Shown: in pieces, positions 6,148 to 13,505 of the stretch | Layout: each line of letters begins with the position of its first letter | Position numbering within the stretch: position 1 is the first letter of the stretch | NCBI GenBank assembly: GCA_013151315.1 | Contig: JAADIN010000188.1 | Span: 1 to 13,824, forward strand | DNA length: 13,824 nucleotides | Direction: 5' to 3' | Source of the DNA: Planctomycetota bacterium | GTDB taxonomy: Bacteria; Planctomycetota; Planctomycetia; Pirellulales; Lacipirellulaceae | Program-made: the position numbers and the translations under genes | The notes under the pieces: model-generated | What the model was told of the DNA's origin: nothing | The model's input: only the letters and a program-made list of their open reading frames with translations | The model's database searches: none

Positions 6148-7146
6148 ATGAATTATTGCTTCACTCGAGGCTTGTCCTTTTGCGTTTTGCTTTGGGGGGT
6201 TACGTCGACCGTCAATGCGAGAGCGGCCGACCCGCTTCCCTCCTGGAACGACGGGGCTTCGAAGAAGGCGATCGTTGATTTCGTCGAGCAAGTCACTGAC
6301 GAGGAGAGCTCTGACTTCGTTTTACCGGAGGAGCGAATAGCGACGTTCGACAACGATGGCTGTCTCTGGTCGGAACAGCCAGTTTATTTTCAATTGCAAT
6401 TTGCCATCGATCGCGTCAAACAACTCGCATCGGAACATCCGGAATGGAAGAACCAGCAGCCTTTCCAGGCGGTGCTCGAAGGCGACAAACAAACGCTTGC
6501 CAAAGCGGGAATGGAAGGTCTTGCAAAGCTCGTCATGGCATCACACGCGGGCATGACCACCGAGGAGTTTGCCGGCACCGTCAGGGTCTGGCTCAGGACA
6601 GCTCGCCATCCTCGATTCGAGCGCCCCTATAATGAATTGGTTTATCAGCCAATGTTGGAATTGTTGGCTTACCTGCGCGACAACGGTTTCAAAACCTACA
6701 TCACTTCTGGAGGCGGCGTCGATTTTATGCGAGTTTTCGCCGCAGAGACCTATGGCATTCCGCCCGAGCAGGTCATCGGAAGCAGCATCAAGACCAAGTT
6801 CGAGCTGCGGGACGGCCAACCCGTGATTGTTCGTTTACCGGAGATCGATTTCATCGACGACAAGGAAGGCAAGCCTGTCGCCATCCACAAATTTATTGGC
6901 CGCCGCCCGATTGCTGCCTTCGGCAACTCCGACGGCGATCTGCAAATGCTCCAGTGGACGGCCGCTGGCGACGGGCCCCGGTTCTGTCTCTATGTTCATC
7001 ACACTGACGCCGAGCGCGAGTGGGCCTACGATCGCGATTCGCACATCGGCAAGCTCGACCAAGGCTTGAATGAAGCCAAGAAGCAAGGCTGGACGGTCGT
7101 TGATATGAAGCAAGACTGGTCGACGATTTATCGGGAAGAGAAATGA
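6148..7146 (+). CDS. Exported HAD-superfamily phosphohydrolase
   Basis: The 332-residue product is a haloacid-dehalogenase-type phosphatase with an N-terminal signal peptide (about 1-26, ending NARA). Motif I is the nucleophile loop ATFDNDGCLW, with Asp68 and Asp70. Motif II is YITSGGG (Ser187), and motif IV is FGNSDGDLQML (Asp262, Asp264). The helical cap lies between about 80 and 165. The arrangement resembles phosphoserine-phosphatase-like HAD enzymes, but the substrate cannot be read from the sequence. AAGG lies about 8 nt before the ATG. The gene follows the sulfatase on the same strand, and both proteins are exported, which suggests joint work on a modified extracellular substrate. The gene converges with ftsY, leaving 29 bp between the stop codons. 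The family call is firm; the pathway is inference. Confidence 0.9.
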   Translation: MNYCFTRGLSFCVLLWGVTSTVNARAADPLPSWNDGASKKAIVDFVEQVTDEESSDFVLPEERIATFDNDGCLWSEQPVYFQLQFAIDRVKQLASEHPEWKNQQPFQAVLEGDKQTLAKAGMEGLAKLVMASHAGMTTEEFAGTVRVWLRTARHPRFERPYNELVYQPMLELLAYLRDNGFKTYITSGGGVDFMRVFAAETYGIPPEQVIGSSIKTKFELRDGQPVIVRLPEIDFIDDKEGKPVAIHKFIGRRPIAAFGNSDGDLQMLQWTAAGDGPRFCLYVHHTDAEREWAYDRDSHIGKLDQGLNEAKKQGWTVVDMKQDWSTIYREEK

Positions 7147-7175
7147 TCGACGATTGACTTCATCTTCATAAAGAA

Positions 7176-8120
7176 CTAGTTGGCCGGCGTCGGGCTGTCG
7201 GCGCTGACCTCGGCGAATAGGGCTTTGACGAAGTCGTCTGCATTGAACAGGGCCCAATCCTCGGGCTGTTCGCCGACGCCAACGTACTTCACTGGAAGAC
7301 CCACCTGCTGGCGAATGGCGACCACCACGCCGCCCTTGGCTGTGCCATCGAGCTTGGCCAGCACGATGCCTGTGCAATCGACCGCCTCAGTAAAGCTGTT
7401 CGCCTGGCTGATCCCGTTTTGGCCTGTCGTGGCGTCGAGCACCAGCAAGACTTCATGCGGCGCAGCGGGTATCTGCTTGCGAATCGACTGCTGGATTTTC
7501 GTCAGCTCGGCCATTAGGTTTTTTTGCGTCTGCAGCCGGCCCGCGGTATCGACGATGCAAACGTCGGCACCCGTCTTGAGGCATTGTTCGACCGCCCGAT
7601 AGGCGACCGAAGCGGGGTGCGCCCCCTCCTCTCCCGTCACGATATCTACGCCGAGTCGGTCAGACCAGATTCTCAATTGCTCGACGGCCGCGGCCCGAAA
7701 GGTGTCCCCTGCCCCGAGAACCACCCGCTTGCCCTCGGCCTTGAGGAGATGGGCCAGCTTGGCGATCGAGGTCGTTTTGCCTGCTCCATTGACGCCACAA
7801 ACCATGATGACGGTTGGGCCCGATTCGGCATATTTGATCGGTGCATCTTCTTGTGCAAGAAGTTCGGCAACCTTTGATTTTACAGTCGCGATGATGTCTT
7901 CGCGAGTCACCACCCGACCGCGGAAATTCGTCGAGATCTCTTCAATGATTTTCTCAACCGGATCGTAACCCATGTCGGTTTTGAACAACATGGGCCGAAA
8001 TTCCTCGAGAAACTCCTCGTCGACCAGTCGACCCTCGCTTTTGAACAGATCACGAACGTCGGTCTTAAAAATATCGGTCGTCTTCTTCAGACCACGGCGA
8101 ATTTTGTCAAAAAAGCCCAT
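7176..8120 (-). CDS. ftsY: Signal recognition particle receptor FtsY
   Basis: FtsY is the membrane-associated SRP-type GTPase that docks ribosome-SRP complexes at the translocon. The 314-residue product contains the N domain (about 1-95) and the G domain. Visible motifs are the P-loop GVNGAGKTT (109-117), GDTFRAAAVEQL, DTAGRLQT, the specificity motif AKLDGTAKGG and GVGEQPEDW near the C-terminus. The long acidic A domain of E. coli FtsY is absent; the start MGFFDKIRRGLKKTTDIF is a short amphipathic helix of the kind that can bind membranes directly. It is the last gene of the minus-strand run, 89 bp after nusB. A heptamer array and GAATTCAA sit immediately before the ATG, with no clear Shine-Dalgarno sequence. 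Confidence 0.97.
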   Translation of the reverse strand: MGFFDKIRRGLKKTTDIFKTDVRDLFKSEGRLVDEEFLEEFRPMLFKTDMGYDPVEKIIEEISTNFRGRVVTREDIIATVKSKVAELLAQEDAPIKYAESGPTVIMVCGVNGAGKTTSIAKLAHLLKAEGKRVVLGAGDTFRAAAVEQLRIWSDRLGVDIVTGEEGAHPASVAYRAVEQCLKTGADVCIVDTAGRLQTQKNLMAELTKIQQSIRKQIPAAPHEVLLVLDATTGQNGISQANSFTEAVDCTGIVLAKLDGTAKGGVVVAIRQQVGLPVKYVGVGEQPEDWALFNADDFVKALFAEVSADSPTPAN

Positions 8121-8122
8121 TT

Positions 8123-8155
8123 GAATTCGGAACTCGGATTTCGGAATGCGGAATT
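8123..8155. repeat. Heptamer array GAATTCG/GAACTCG/GATTTCG/GAATGCG upstream of ftsY
   Basis: Four 7-bp units run without a break from 8123 to 8150 and end in GAATT. The unit GAATGCG also occurs in the array upstream of glnB, so the two arrays are related. The array begins 2 bp before the ftsY start codon, leaving no room for an ordinary ribosome binding site. Confidence 0.8.
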
Positions 8156-8171
8156 AAAAAAACAAAAGCGA

Positions 8172-8200
8172 GCCGGGGCGTCCCCGCCTCTGGAGGCCCC
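8172..8200. repeat. GC-rich hairpin in the nusB-ftsY spacer
   Basis: CGGGG-CGT-CCCCG (8174-8186) is a perfect small hairpin. Next to it GCCTC and GAGGC (8187-8198) also pair. On the minus strand the 12-mer GGACGCCCCGGC matches positions 2346-2357 exactly. As in the glnB spacer, it lies beside a heptamer array. Confidence 0.5.
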
Positions 8201-8209
8201 ACAAAAAAC

Positions 8210-8611
8210 TCAATCCTCACGTAAAAGCAGTTTATCAAGAATGCCGTTCACAAACTGCGACGAATTCTCGCTGCCAAATCGTTTCGCAAGTTCAACGGCT
8301 TCATCAATGGCCACTCGGTCAGGGGTGTCGCCATAGCGCATTTCGAAAGCACCAAGACGCAGCACATTGCGATCGGTGGCCGCCATGCGCGACAGGCTCC
8401 AGTTCTCGGCTTTTTCTTCGATCAAGGCGTCGAGCTCTGCCAGATTGCGTTTGACGCCTTGCACGAGCCCGATGGCAAACGTGCGCAGCGACTCATCCTT
8501 CAAACGTGATTCGACGAAGGGAGCCAGTAGGTCGACCGAGTCCCTGGGATTCAGATCCTCTTGGAACAGCGCCTGCAGGGCAACTTCCCGCGCTCGACTA
8601 CGACGTTCCAT
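8210..8611 (-). CDS. nusB: Transcription antitermination factor NusB
   Basis: NusB is an all-helical RNA-binding protein that acts with NusE (ribosomal protein S10) in rRNA antitermination complexes. The 133-residue product has the family's start, MERRSRAREVALQALFQED, and its conserved C-terminal half: ATDRNVLRLGAFEMRY, then TPDRVAIDEAVELAKRFGSENSSQFVNGILDKLL. The length is normal. The ATG at 8611 is chosen because the product then begins at the family's usual position. The frame runs on upstream to 8812, but that part is only translated 10-bp repeat. AAGG lies about 8 nt before the ATG. The gene stands between ribH and ftsY in one minus-strand run; nusB next to ribH is a common bacterial arrangement. 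Confidence 0.96.
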   Translation of the reverse strand: MERRSRAREVALQALFQEDLNPRDSVDLLAPFVESRLKDESLRTFAIGLVQGVKRNLAELDALIEEKAENWSLSRMAATDRNVLRLGAFEMRYGDTPDRVAIDEAVELAKRFGSENSSQFVNGILDKLLLRED

Positions 8612-8955
8612 GAGGGAGGCCTTGGGTGAAAGTGACAAACAACGAAATGACGAATGCAATAAAATTAGCCACAGATGAACACAGATGAACACAGATGAAC
8701 ACGGATGAACACAGATGAACACGGATGAACACGGATGAACACGGATGAACACGGATGAACACGGATGAACACAGATGAACACAGATGAACACAGATGAAC
8801 ACAGATGAACACAGATAAAGAAGGATTTTAGTCAATGATTGGAAGATCAAAAAGCTCCAGACCAATCCAAGAAAATCCGTGTTTATCTGTGTTTCATCCG
8901 TGGCTATTTTTTCTTTCTTTTCGTGAATCTTTGTGGCTATATGCTTGCGGTTATT
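8612..8955. other. Repeat-filled spacer between ribH and nusB
   Basis: This 344-bp stretch has no supportable gene. It is occupied by a 10-bp tandem array (8671-8820) and by an inverted partial copy near 8870-8910. The open frames across it, with a peptide pattern like VFICVHLCSS repeated, are by-products of a 10-bp unit read in triplets. The end near 8911-8940 is T-rich. Confidence 0.8.
8661..8910. repeat. 10-bp tandem array ACRGATGAAC with inverted end copies
   Basis: Fourteen consecutive 10-bp units (ACAGATGAAC or ACGGATGAAC) run from 8671 to 8810, followed by a degenerate unit. The left border AAAATTAGCCACAGATGAAC (8661-8680) is matched in inverted form on the right, where TTTCATCCGTGGCTATTTT ends near 8910 and is preceded by ATCCGTGTTTATCTGTG. 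The element as a whole is therefore a tandem array within an imperfect inverted repeat. Confidence 0.9.
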
Positions 8956-9429
8956 CTACTCCGGCGGGCAGTTCTTGAGCAATCCGGCCATTTTTAATAC
9001 GGCTTCGGCACATTCGGTGCCTTTGTTGCCGACGTTACCACCTGAGCGATGAATCGCTTGTTCCATCGACTCGCAGGTTAGCACACCAAACATGATGGGC
9101 AAATCGTTGGCCAGCGAAATTTCCATAAGGCCCAGACTCACTCCCCGATTGAGATGCTGGTCGTGACTCGTTTCGCCACGAATCACTGCGCCGAGGCAAA
9201 CAATGCCAGAATAATTGCCGCTTTGAGCAAAGCGTTGCGCCACGATAGGAATTTCCCAAGAGCCGGGCACCCAGGCGACTTCGATCTGCGAGTCGTCCAC
9301 ACTCGCCGCTCGCAAGGTTTCGAGCGCCCCTTGGAGCAGCTTGTCGGTAATCGAGCGATTCCACTCGGCTACGACGATCGCAAAGCGATCGGAAGCGTCA
9401 GGCGGCGAAGTGGGAACGAGATTCGGCAA
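8956..9429 (-). CDS. ribH: 6,7-dimethyl-8-ribityllumazine synthase
   Basis: RibH condenses 5-amino-6-ribitylaminouracil with 3,4-dihydroxy-2-butanone 4-phosphate, the penultimate step of riboflavin synthesis. The 157-residue product shows the family landmarks: FAIVVAEWNRSIT (16-28) with the aromatic substrate contact, WVPGSWEIP (53-61), CLGAVIRGETSHDQH with the likely catalytic His89, and SGGNVGNKGTECAEA near the C-terminus. No ATG is usable; the frame opens with TTG at 9429 and has no other start upstream before a stop. The AAAGGAG sequence overlapping the rho stop codon is 29 nt away from this TTG, separated from it by a heptamer array. The gene follows rho by 34 bp and precedes nusB. The function is certain; the start is less so. 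Confidence 0.95.
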   Translation of the reverse strand: MPNLVPTSPPDASDRFAIVVAEWNRSITDKLLQGALETLRAASVDDSQIEVAWVPGSWEIPIVAQRFAQSGNYSGIVCLGAVIRGETSHDQHLNRGVSLGLMEISLANDLPIMFGVLTCESMEQAIHRSGGNVGNKGTECAEAVLKMAGLLKNCPPE

Positions 9430-9431
9430 GG

Positions 9432-9459
9432 GTCTGGCTGATAGCTGAAAGCTGACAGC
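9432..9459. repeat. Heptamer array TGANAGC between rho and ribH
   Basis: GTCTGGC, TGATAGC, TGAAAGC and TGACAGC follow each other in 7-bp steps. The array fills almost the whole 34-bp gap between the rho stop and the ribH TTG. It lies between a good Shine-Dalgarno sequence and the start codon. Confidence 0.8.
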
Positions 9460-9463
9460 TCCT

Positions 9464-10948
9464 TTACTCTTTGATGCTCATCAAGAACTCGGCGTTCGAC
9501 TGGGTCTTACGCAGGCGAGTCGTTAACAGGTCCATGGCGTCTTGCGGGTTCATTTCCGCCAAGACGCGACGGAGCAGGCAGACACGACGGTATTCTTCGG
9601 GGTCCATTAGCATCTCTTCCCGACGTGTACCGCTTCGGTTGATGTCGATGGCAGGCCAAATTCGCTTGTCGACCAGTTTTCGGTCGAGCATGATCTCGAG
9701 ATTGCCGGTGCCTTTGAATTCTTCAAAAATCACCTCATCCATTCGGCTTCCTGTGTCGACCAGGGCCGTCGCAATGATCGTCAGCGAACCGCCTTCCTCG
9801 ACTTTGCGAGCCGAACCGAAGAAACGCTTGGGACGCTGCATCGCGTTGGCATCGATGCCGCCCGAGAGTAACTTGCCCGAATGAGGACACTCCGAGTTCC
9901 ATGCCCGGGCAAGCCGAGTAATCGAATCGAGAAAGATGACCACATCTCGCCCGTATTCGACCATGCGTTTTGCTTTTTCGATGACCATGTCGGCAACCTG
10001 AATATGTCGGGCGGCCGGCTCGTCGAAGGTCGAGCTAATGACTTCGCAGTTCGGGCCTTTGATCTCCCGCTCCATGTCGGTCACTTCCTCGGGTCGTTCG
10101 TCGATGAGAAGCATGAAGACATAGGCGTCGGGGTAGTTGGCCAAGACGCTTTTCGCCATTTTCTGCATGAGAATCGTTTTGCCGGCACGAGGCGGGCTGA
10201 CAATCAAGCCTCGCTGACCGAAGCCCACAGGCACGATCATGTCTAATACCCGCATGTCGATGTTGTTGGCATCGGTATCCATCGAAATACGGGCATCAGG
10301 ATGGTTGGGCGTGAGATTGTCGAAGAAGATCTTTTTGGAAAGAAGGTTGGGGTCTTGGCCATGGATCGCTTCGATTCGCAGCAAGGCGAAGTAACGCTCG
10401 TTTTCCTTGGGTGGGCGAATGGTCCCAGCAACGACCGCCCCCGTGTGCAGGCCAAAGCGACGAATCTGACTTGGCGAAACGTAGATGTCGTCGGGGCATG
10501 AAAGATAATGGTAGTCGGGGCTACGTAGGAAGCCGAACCCGTCGGGCAAGATCTCGAGCGTCCCTTCGCCGAACATCATGCCGTCGAGTTTTACGCGTTT
10601 CTTGAGGACCCGAAAAATCAGGTCTTGCTTCTTCAGACCCGCCGCTTCCTCGACGCCCTCGTTACTGGCAATCTCGATGAGCTCGGGCATGCTCATACGC
10701 TGCAAGGCCGCGATGTGAACATTGGGATCGGGCTTGTCGGTACGCTCGATGGTCTTTCCGACCCGGCGCACCCGCTCGGCCGCCTTGTCGAGTTCCTCGG
10801 CGAGCGATAGGGGTTCTTCTCGCTCCAACTCGGCGAGGCGATCACCAGCGCTTCCTTGGATGCCGTTATTTTGTTCGAGAGGGCGCCGCCTTCGCGGGGG
10901 ACTCTGAGAGCGACCATGTCGTTGGCCACGATTGCCGGTTTCGGCCAT
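9464..10948 (-). CDS. rho: Transcription termination factor Rho
   Basis: Rho is the hexameric RNA-dependent ATPase that ends transcription at C-rich rut sites. The 494-residue product has a charged N-terminal extension of about 75 residues (basic, then acidic), the helical Rho N domain (about 82-118), the RNA-binding cold-shock-like domain (LEILPDGFGFLRSPDYHYL), and the ATPase core with P-loop SPPRAGKT (251-258), LLIDERPEEVTDM, the Q-loop region and LARAWN. It ends with TGSRMDEVIFEEFKGTGN and the usual C-terminal helices. The ATG at 10948 is preferred because AGGAG lies 9 nt upstream; in-frame ATGs at 10975 and 10996 lack this. It is the second gene of the run, after coaE. The C-rich leader upstream could allow Rho to control its own mRNA. 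Confidence 0.97.
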   Translation of the reverse strand: MAETGNRGQRHGRSQSPPRRRRPLEQNNGIQGSAGDRLAELEREEPLSLAEELDKAAERVRRVGKTIERTDKPDPNVHIAALQRMSMPELIEIASNEGVEEAAGLKKQDLIFRVLKKRVKLDGMMFGEGTLEILPDGFGFLRSPDYHYLSCPDDIYVSPSQIRRFGLHTGAVVAGTIRPPKENERYFALLRIEAIHGQDPNLLSKKIFFDNLTPNHPDARISMDTDANNIDMRVLDMIVPVGFGQRGLIVSPPRAGKTILMQKMAKSVLANYPDAYVFMLLIDERPEEVTDMEREIKGPNCEVISSTFDEPAARHIQVADMVIEKAKRMVEYGRDVVIFLDSITRLARAWNSECPHSGKLLSGGIDANAMQRPKRFFGSARKVEEGGSLTIIATALVDTGSRMDEVIFEEFKGTGNLEIMLDRKLVDKRIWPAIDINRSGTRREEMLMDPEEYRRVCLLRRVLAEMNPQDAMDLLTTRLRKTQSNAEFLMSIKE

Positions 10949-11064
10949 CGGATGTGACTCCTGGAGAAGAAGCATATTGTCGGTGCGCGCAGGCACCTGA
11001 CAGGTGGGAGAGTAAAAGTACAGGTGGGAACGTGGAGAAACCTAACGGGTCTTTCGCAATGTTC

Positions 11065-11109
11065 CGGGAAGGGAGGAAGGCGAGGGGAAACTAAGGGAGG
11101 AGATGGCGG
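11065..11109 (-). promoter_or_regulatory. C-rich, G-poor leader of rho mRNA, possible rut site
   Basis: Read as rho mRNA, these 45 nt contain 25 C and only 4 G, with many YC dimers (for example CCUCGCCUUCCUCCCUUCCC). Such unstructured C-rich RNA is what Rho binds, and rho is known to be autoregulated by attenuation in its leader in E. coli. The stretch lies 117-161 nt before the rho ATG. Confidence 0.45.
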
Positions 11110-11217
11110 CCTGACGATCACCGACCTGATATCAGTATTACAAGCATCGGCACGGCAAGCAACCGTATGGCGAGCAGAATAGAACCTTTTTGTGGGCAAA
11201 TTTTCTAGGAGGAGAAA

Positions 11218-11823
11218 CTATTGGTTGATCGAGAGCCGTTTCCAGAAATCTTGCACCTGGGCTTTTAAGGCCTCCAGCGAGCCCTGGTTGGCTACGACCT
11301 GGGTGGCTCGGCTCCTTTTTTCTTCAATCGGCATTTGAGCCTGCTCTCGAAGAGAAAAATCTTCTTCCGACCATCCTCGCAAGGCAGCCCGCTCGAGCCG
11401 TTTTTCCCGCGTCGCATCCACAAAGAGCACCGCATCGCAAAGGCTTTCCCAGCCCGCTTCGAGTAGCAAAGGAGCGTCGATCACTGCTGCTGGCACCCCT
11501 TTCTGGGCCAGCCGGTCAAGCTCTGCCTCAAATTGCAGGCGAATCTGGGGATGGAGGGTTTGCTCCAAGAACCGCAGTTCTTTGCTGCTGTCAGGCTGGG
11601 GGGAAAAGACCTGCTGGGCCACGGCCTGGCGGTTTACTTTGCCCGATTCACCAAGAATCCCTGAGCCCCAGCGATCGACGAGTGCTTGCTGGACATCTGG
11701 CAGATTGATGACTTCATGAGCCGCCCGGTCGGCATCGAGCACGACCGCGCCCAGGGCAGCCAGCTCGGCAGCGACTGCCGACTTGCCGCTGGCGATACCG
11801 CCGGTGATGCCGAGGATGTGCAT
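11218..11823 (-). CDS. coaE: Dephospho-CoA kinase
   Basis: CoaE phosphorylates the 3'-hydroxyl of dephospho-CoA, the last step of coenzyme A synthesis. The 201-residue product has the nucleoside-kinase-like fold: MHILGITGGIASGKS with the P-loop at 8-15, the VVLDADRAAHEVI substrate region (Asp30), a central HPQIR motif, AVIDAPLLLEAGWESLCDAVLFV, and the lid region around REKRLERAALRGWSEED. The length is typical. The ATG at 11823 matches the usual start; a longer frame to 11976 has an unrelated N-terminus. No Shine-Dalgarno sequence is evident: the upstream bases are A-rich and follow GAATTC. It is the first gene of the run leading into rho, with 269 bp between the two. Confidence 0.95.
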   Translation of the reverse strand: MHILGITGGIASGKSAVAAELAALGAVVLDADRAAHEVINLPDVQQALVDRWGSGILGESGKVNRQAVAQQVFSPQPDSSKELRFLEQTLHPQIRLQFEAELDRLAQKGVPAAVIDAPLLLEAGWESLCDAVLFVDATREKRLERAALRGWSEEDFSLREQAQMPIEEKRSRATQVVANQGSLEALKAQVQDFWKRLSINQ

Positions 11824-12011
11824 GAGATTTAGGGAAGGTTTTTTTGAATTCGCCGTTTCGGCGTTTGACAAAGGAAAGTCGAACTCAGAAAGACGTTTTG
11901 TGCAAGAACGGAGTAGTAATAGTCGTACACAGTGTAACTTTTGCTGATGCCAAAGGTTGGAGTAAATTTGGCCCACCGCGTTAATCTGTTGGATTTGCGT
12001 TCCTTCGCGCC

Positions 12012-13082
12012 CTATTCTTCCGGCAGGTCGGCAACCTGGAAATTCCGGAATCTCAGATCGGTCGTCGGGTCGTGCCCCTGGATGGCCAGCGTGCCAGGCT
12101 CGAGCCGCAATCCCTTCCGCGGATTCTCGTGGGGCTTGCGCTCGTCGGTCCAGTCGCTGACTTGAAAACCGTTAACCCAAACCGCGATGTGCGGACCATC
12201 GGCGATGAGAGTTTTAGAGAACCACTCGTGATCGCGGGCGACAATGCGCCGGGCGTTTTGCCGACGAAAAATGCCCCCGGTGCCGCAGTCGGCTGGTTGG
12301 GTTGGATCATCGTCTTTCATTCCGTTATGGATTTGGCTCTCGTAGCCCATCATCATGTCGCCGGGAATGCAGCGAAAGAAAATGCCCGAGTTGAGCGAGT
12401 CGCCCGCGACAAAACACTCGAGCTGCAAAACGAAATCGCCATAGCGGCCCTCGCTTTCGATTTGGCCTTTGCCATCGAGCACGCGCAGCTCGCCGTCGAC
12501 CGTAACCTCGAAGCGGCTTTTTTCGGCCAAGTCGGTGTTCCAGCCTTCAAGATCACGGCCATTAAAAATTGGTTTCATGCCGAGTGGCTTGAGGCGGATA
12601 TTGCGAAACGCGATTGGGCCTTGGTTAAATTGGAGACCGATGTGGCCACGCTTGAGTAGTTTTGAATCGTCGTCACTTGGCACCAGACGGCCATCCAAGC
12701 GAACAAGAATTTGCTCCCCTTCGATCCTTACGTCATAAGCATGCCAAACATTGTCTGCAGCAAGGTCTAGGCCGTAGCGCGGTGTCCGTAAAAAAAGGCC
12801 GCCCTTGGCTTTCGCCGAAGCTTTGAACTCCAGATGGAACTCGTAATCCGCAAACTGAGTGGTTGTCGCCAGGAGCCCCATCGAGCCTTCGGTCGCTCGG
12901 ATTTCACCCTCGGCAACCTGCCAATCGACGTCGCTGGTGGGCAGCCAACCAAACAGGGTTTCGCCATCGAAGAGCGAAATCCAGCCATCTCGAATTTGCT
13001 CGGCGGTGAGTTCGTTTTCCGCAGCAGCAGTGGCGGAGAAAAACGAGATCGCCATCAGCATCGAGAGACCAAATTGTTTCAT
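12012..13082 (-). CDS. Secreted protein with two DUF1080 (3-keto-disaccharide hydrolase) domains
   Basis: The 356-residue product has a signal peptide (about 1-21, ending SATAAA) and two successive DUF1080-type lectin-like beta-sandwich domains. The first (about 34-168) opens with DGWISLFDGETLFGW and ends at FRNIRLKPL. The second (about 172-352) opens with PIFNGRDLEGWNT, contains SGIFFRCIPGDMMMGYESQIHNG, and ends with LRFRNFQVADLP. Members of this family act on glycosides, some cleaving 3-keto-glucosides, and planctomycetes carry many. The substrate is not readable here. The ATG at 13082 is preferred because GAGGA lies 9 nt upstream; the ATG at 13091 would abut it. A perfect palindrome lies upstream, between this gene and the preceding small gene. 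Confidence 0.9.
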   Translation of the reverse strand: MKQFGLSMLMAISFFSATAAAENELTAEQIRDGWISLFDGETLFGWLPTSDVDWQVAEGEIRATEGSMGLLATTTQFADYEFHLEFKASAKAKGGLFLRTPRYGLDLAADNVWHAYDVRIEGEQILVRLDGRLVPSDDDSKLLKRGHIGLQFNQGPIAFRNIRLKPLGMKPIFNGRDLEGWNTDLAEKSRFEVTVDGELRVLDGKGQIESEGRYGDFVLQLECFVAGDSLNSGIFFRCIPGDMMMGYESQIHNGMKDDDPTQPADCGTGGIFRRQNARRIVARDHEWFSKTLIADGPHIAVWVNGFQVSDWTDERKPHENPRKGLRLEPGTLAIQGHDPTTDLRFRNFQVADLPEE

Positions 13083-13116
13083 GTCTGTCATTCCTCAAGA
13101 ACAAGATTTCTAGTCA

Positions 13117-13154
13117 GGGCAAAGCCACGGGGTTGCAACCCCGTGGCTTTGCCC
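13117..13154. repeat. Perfect 38-bp palindrome related to the one at 2417-2448
   Basis: The left arm GGGCAAAGCCACGGGGTTG is followed directly by its exact reverse complement. It lies 12 bp after the stop of the minus-strand gene at 13167. Its 32-bp core equals the palindrome at 2417-2448 except at two base pairs, both changed in a paired way. Confidence 0.85.
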
Positions 13155-13166
13155 GATGGGGCAGCG

Positions 13167-13487
13167 TCAACCTTCGACAATTTCCAGCCGCACGTCAAAC
13201 GGACAGACCGTATCGCCCGCAGAGGCACTGCCGCTCAATTCGAGGGCGAGCCGATTGTGCTCGGCTAGCAGCGAAGTGATGTCGAACAGCCCTTCGGCTT
13301 CGGCAACCAACGTTTGCCCATTGAGCCGAACCACCGCAGAGTCGGGCAACGGGTCGATCACCAACCGGGCAATCTCCCGTGCGACAAGCCCTGCAGGCCA
13401 ATTGAACGACCGCAACCAGCGCGTGCCACGCTCGCAAGGCTCGTGTTGCCAAGGATGGCGAAGGCGGATGGTGTGGATGTCGAGCAT
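13167..13487 (-). CDS. Small beta-sandwich-like protein, resembles a GH2 sugar-binding domain
   Basis: The product is 106 residues. It starts MLDIHTIRLRHPWQHEP, continues with RWLRSFNWPAGLVAREIARLVIDPLP and VVRLNGQTLVAEAEG, and ends with LFDITSLLAEHNRLALELSG and VRLEIVEG. The order of a Val-Asn-Gly-type turn followed by DIT-LL-xx-N-xL-x-LEL resembles the galactose-binding-like N-terminal domain of family 2 glycoside hydrolases. No catalytic domain and no signal peptide are present. The ATG at 13487 is chosen because the frame upstream of it is only translated repeat (13506-13591). I do not recognise a named family, so this is a hypothetical protein with a suggested fold. The stop is followed by the 38-bp palindrome and then the DUF1080 gene. 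Confidence 0.65.
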   Translation of the reverse strand: MLDIHTIRLRHPWQHEPCERGTRWLRSFNWPAGLVAREIARLVIDPLPDSAVVRLNGQTLVAEAEGLFDITSLLAEHNRLALELSGSASAGDTVCPFDVRLEIVEG

Positions 13488-13505
13488 GGTTTTGAAAGAC
13501 AGAGT

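Noticed and set aside
8612..8812. Open frame with a repeating VFICVHLCSS-type peptide, apparently extending nusB at its N-terminus.
   Set aside because: It is the translation of a 10-bp tandem DNA repeat; NusB homologues begin at MERRSRARE, and all frames of the array are open on this strand.
8671..8820. Regular repeats that could be mistaken for a CRISPR array.
   Set aside because: The units are 10 bp, directly adjacent and without unique spacers, and no cas genes are near.
1445..11850. GAATTC near the starts of atpC, glnB, ftsY and coaE as a shared regulatory motif.
   Set aside because: GAATTC also occurs inside genes (near 1059, 3627, 8262, 9715), so enrichment cannot be claimed from one window; only the longer GAATTCAAATG match of glnB and ftsY was kept.
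11824..11976. Longer N-terminus for CoaE (start at 11976).
   Set aside because: The P-loop of this family lies within the first 15 residues, as given by the ATG at 11823; the upstream residues look unrelated.
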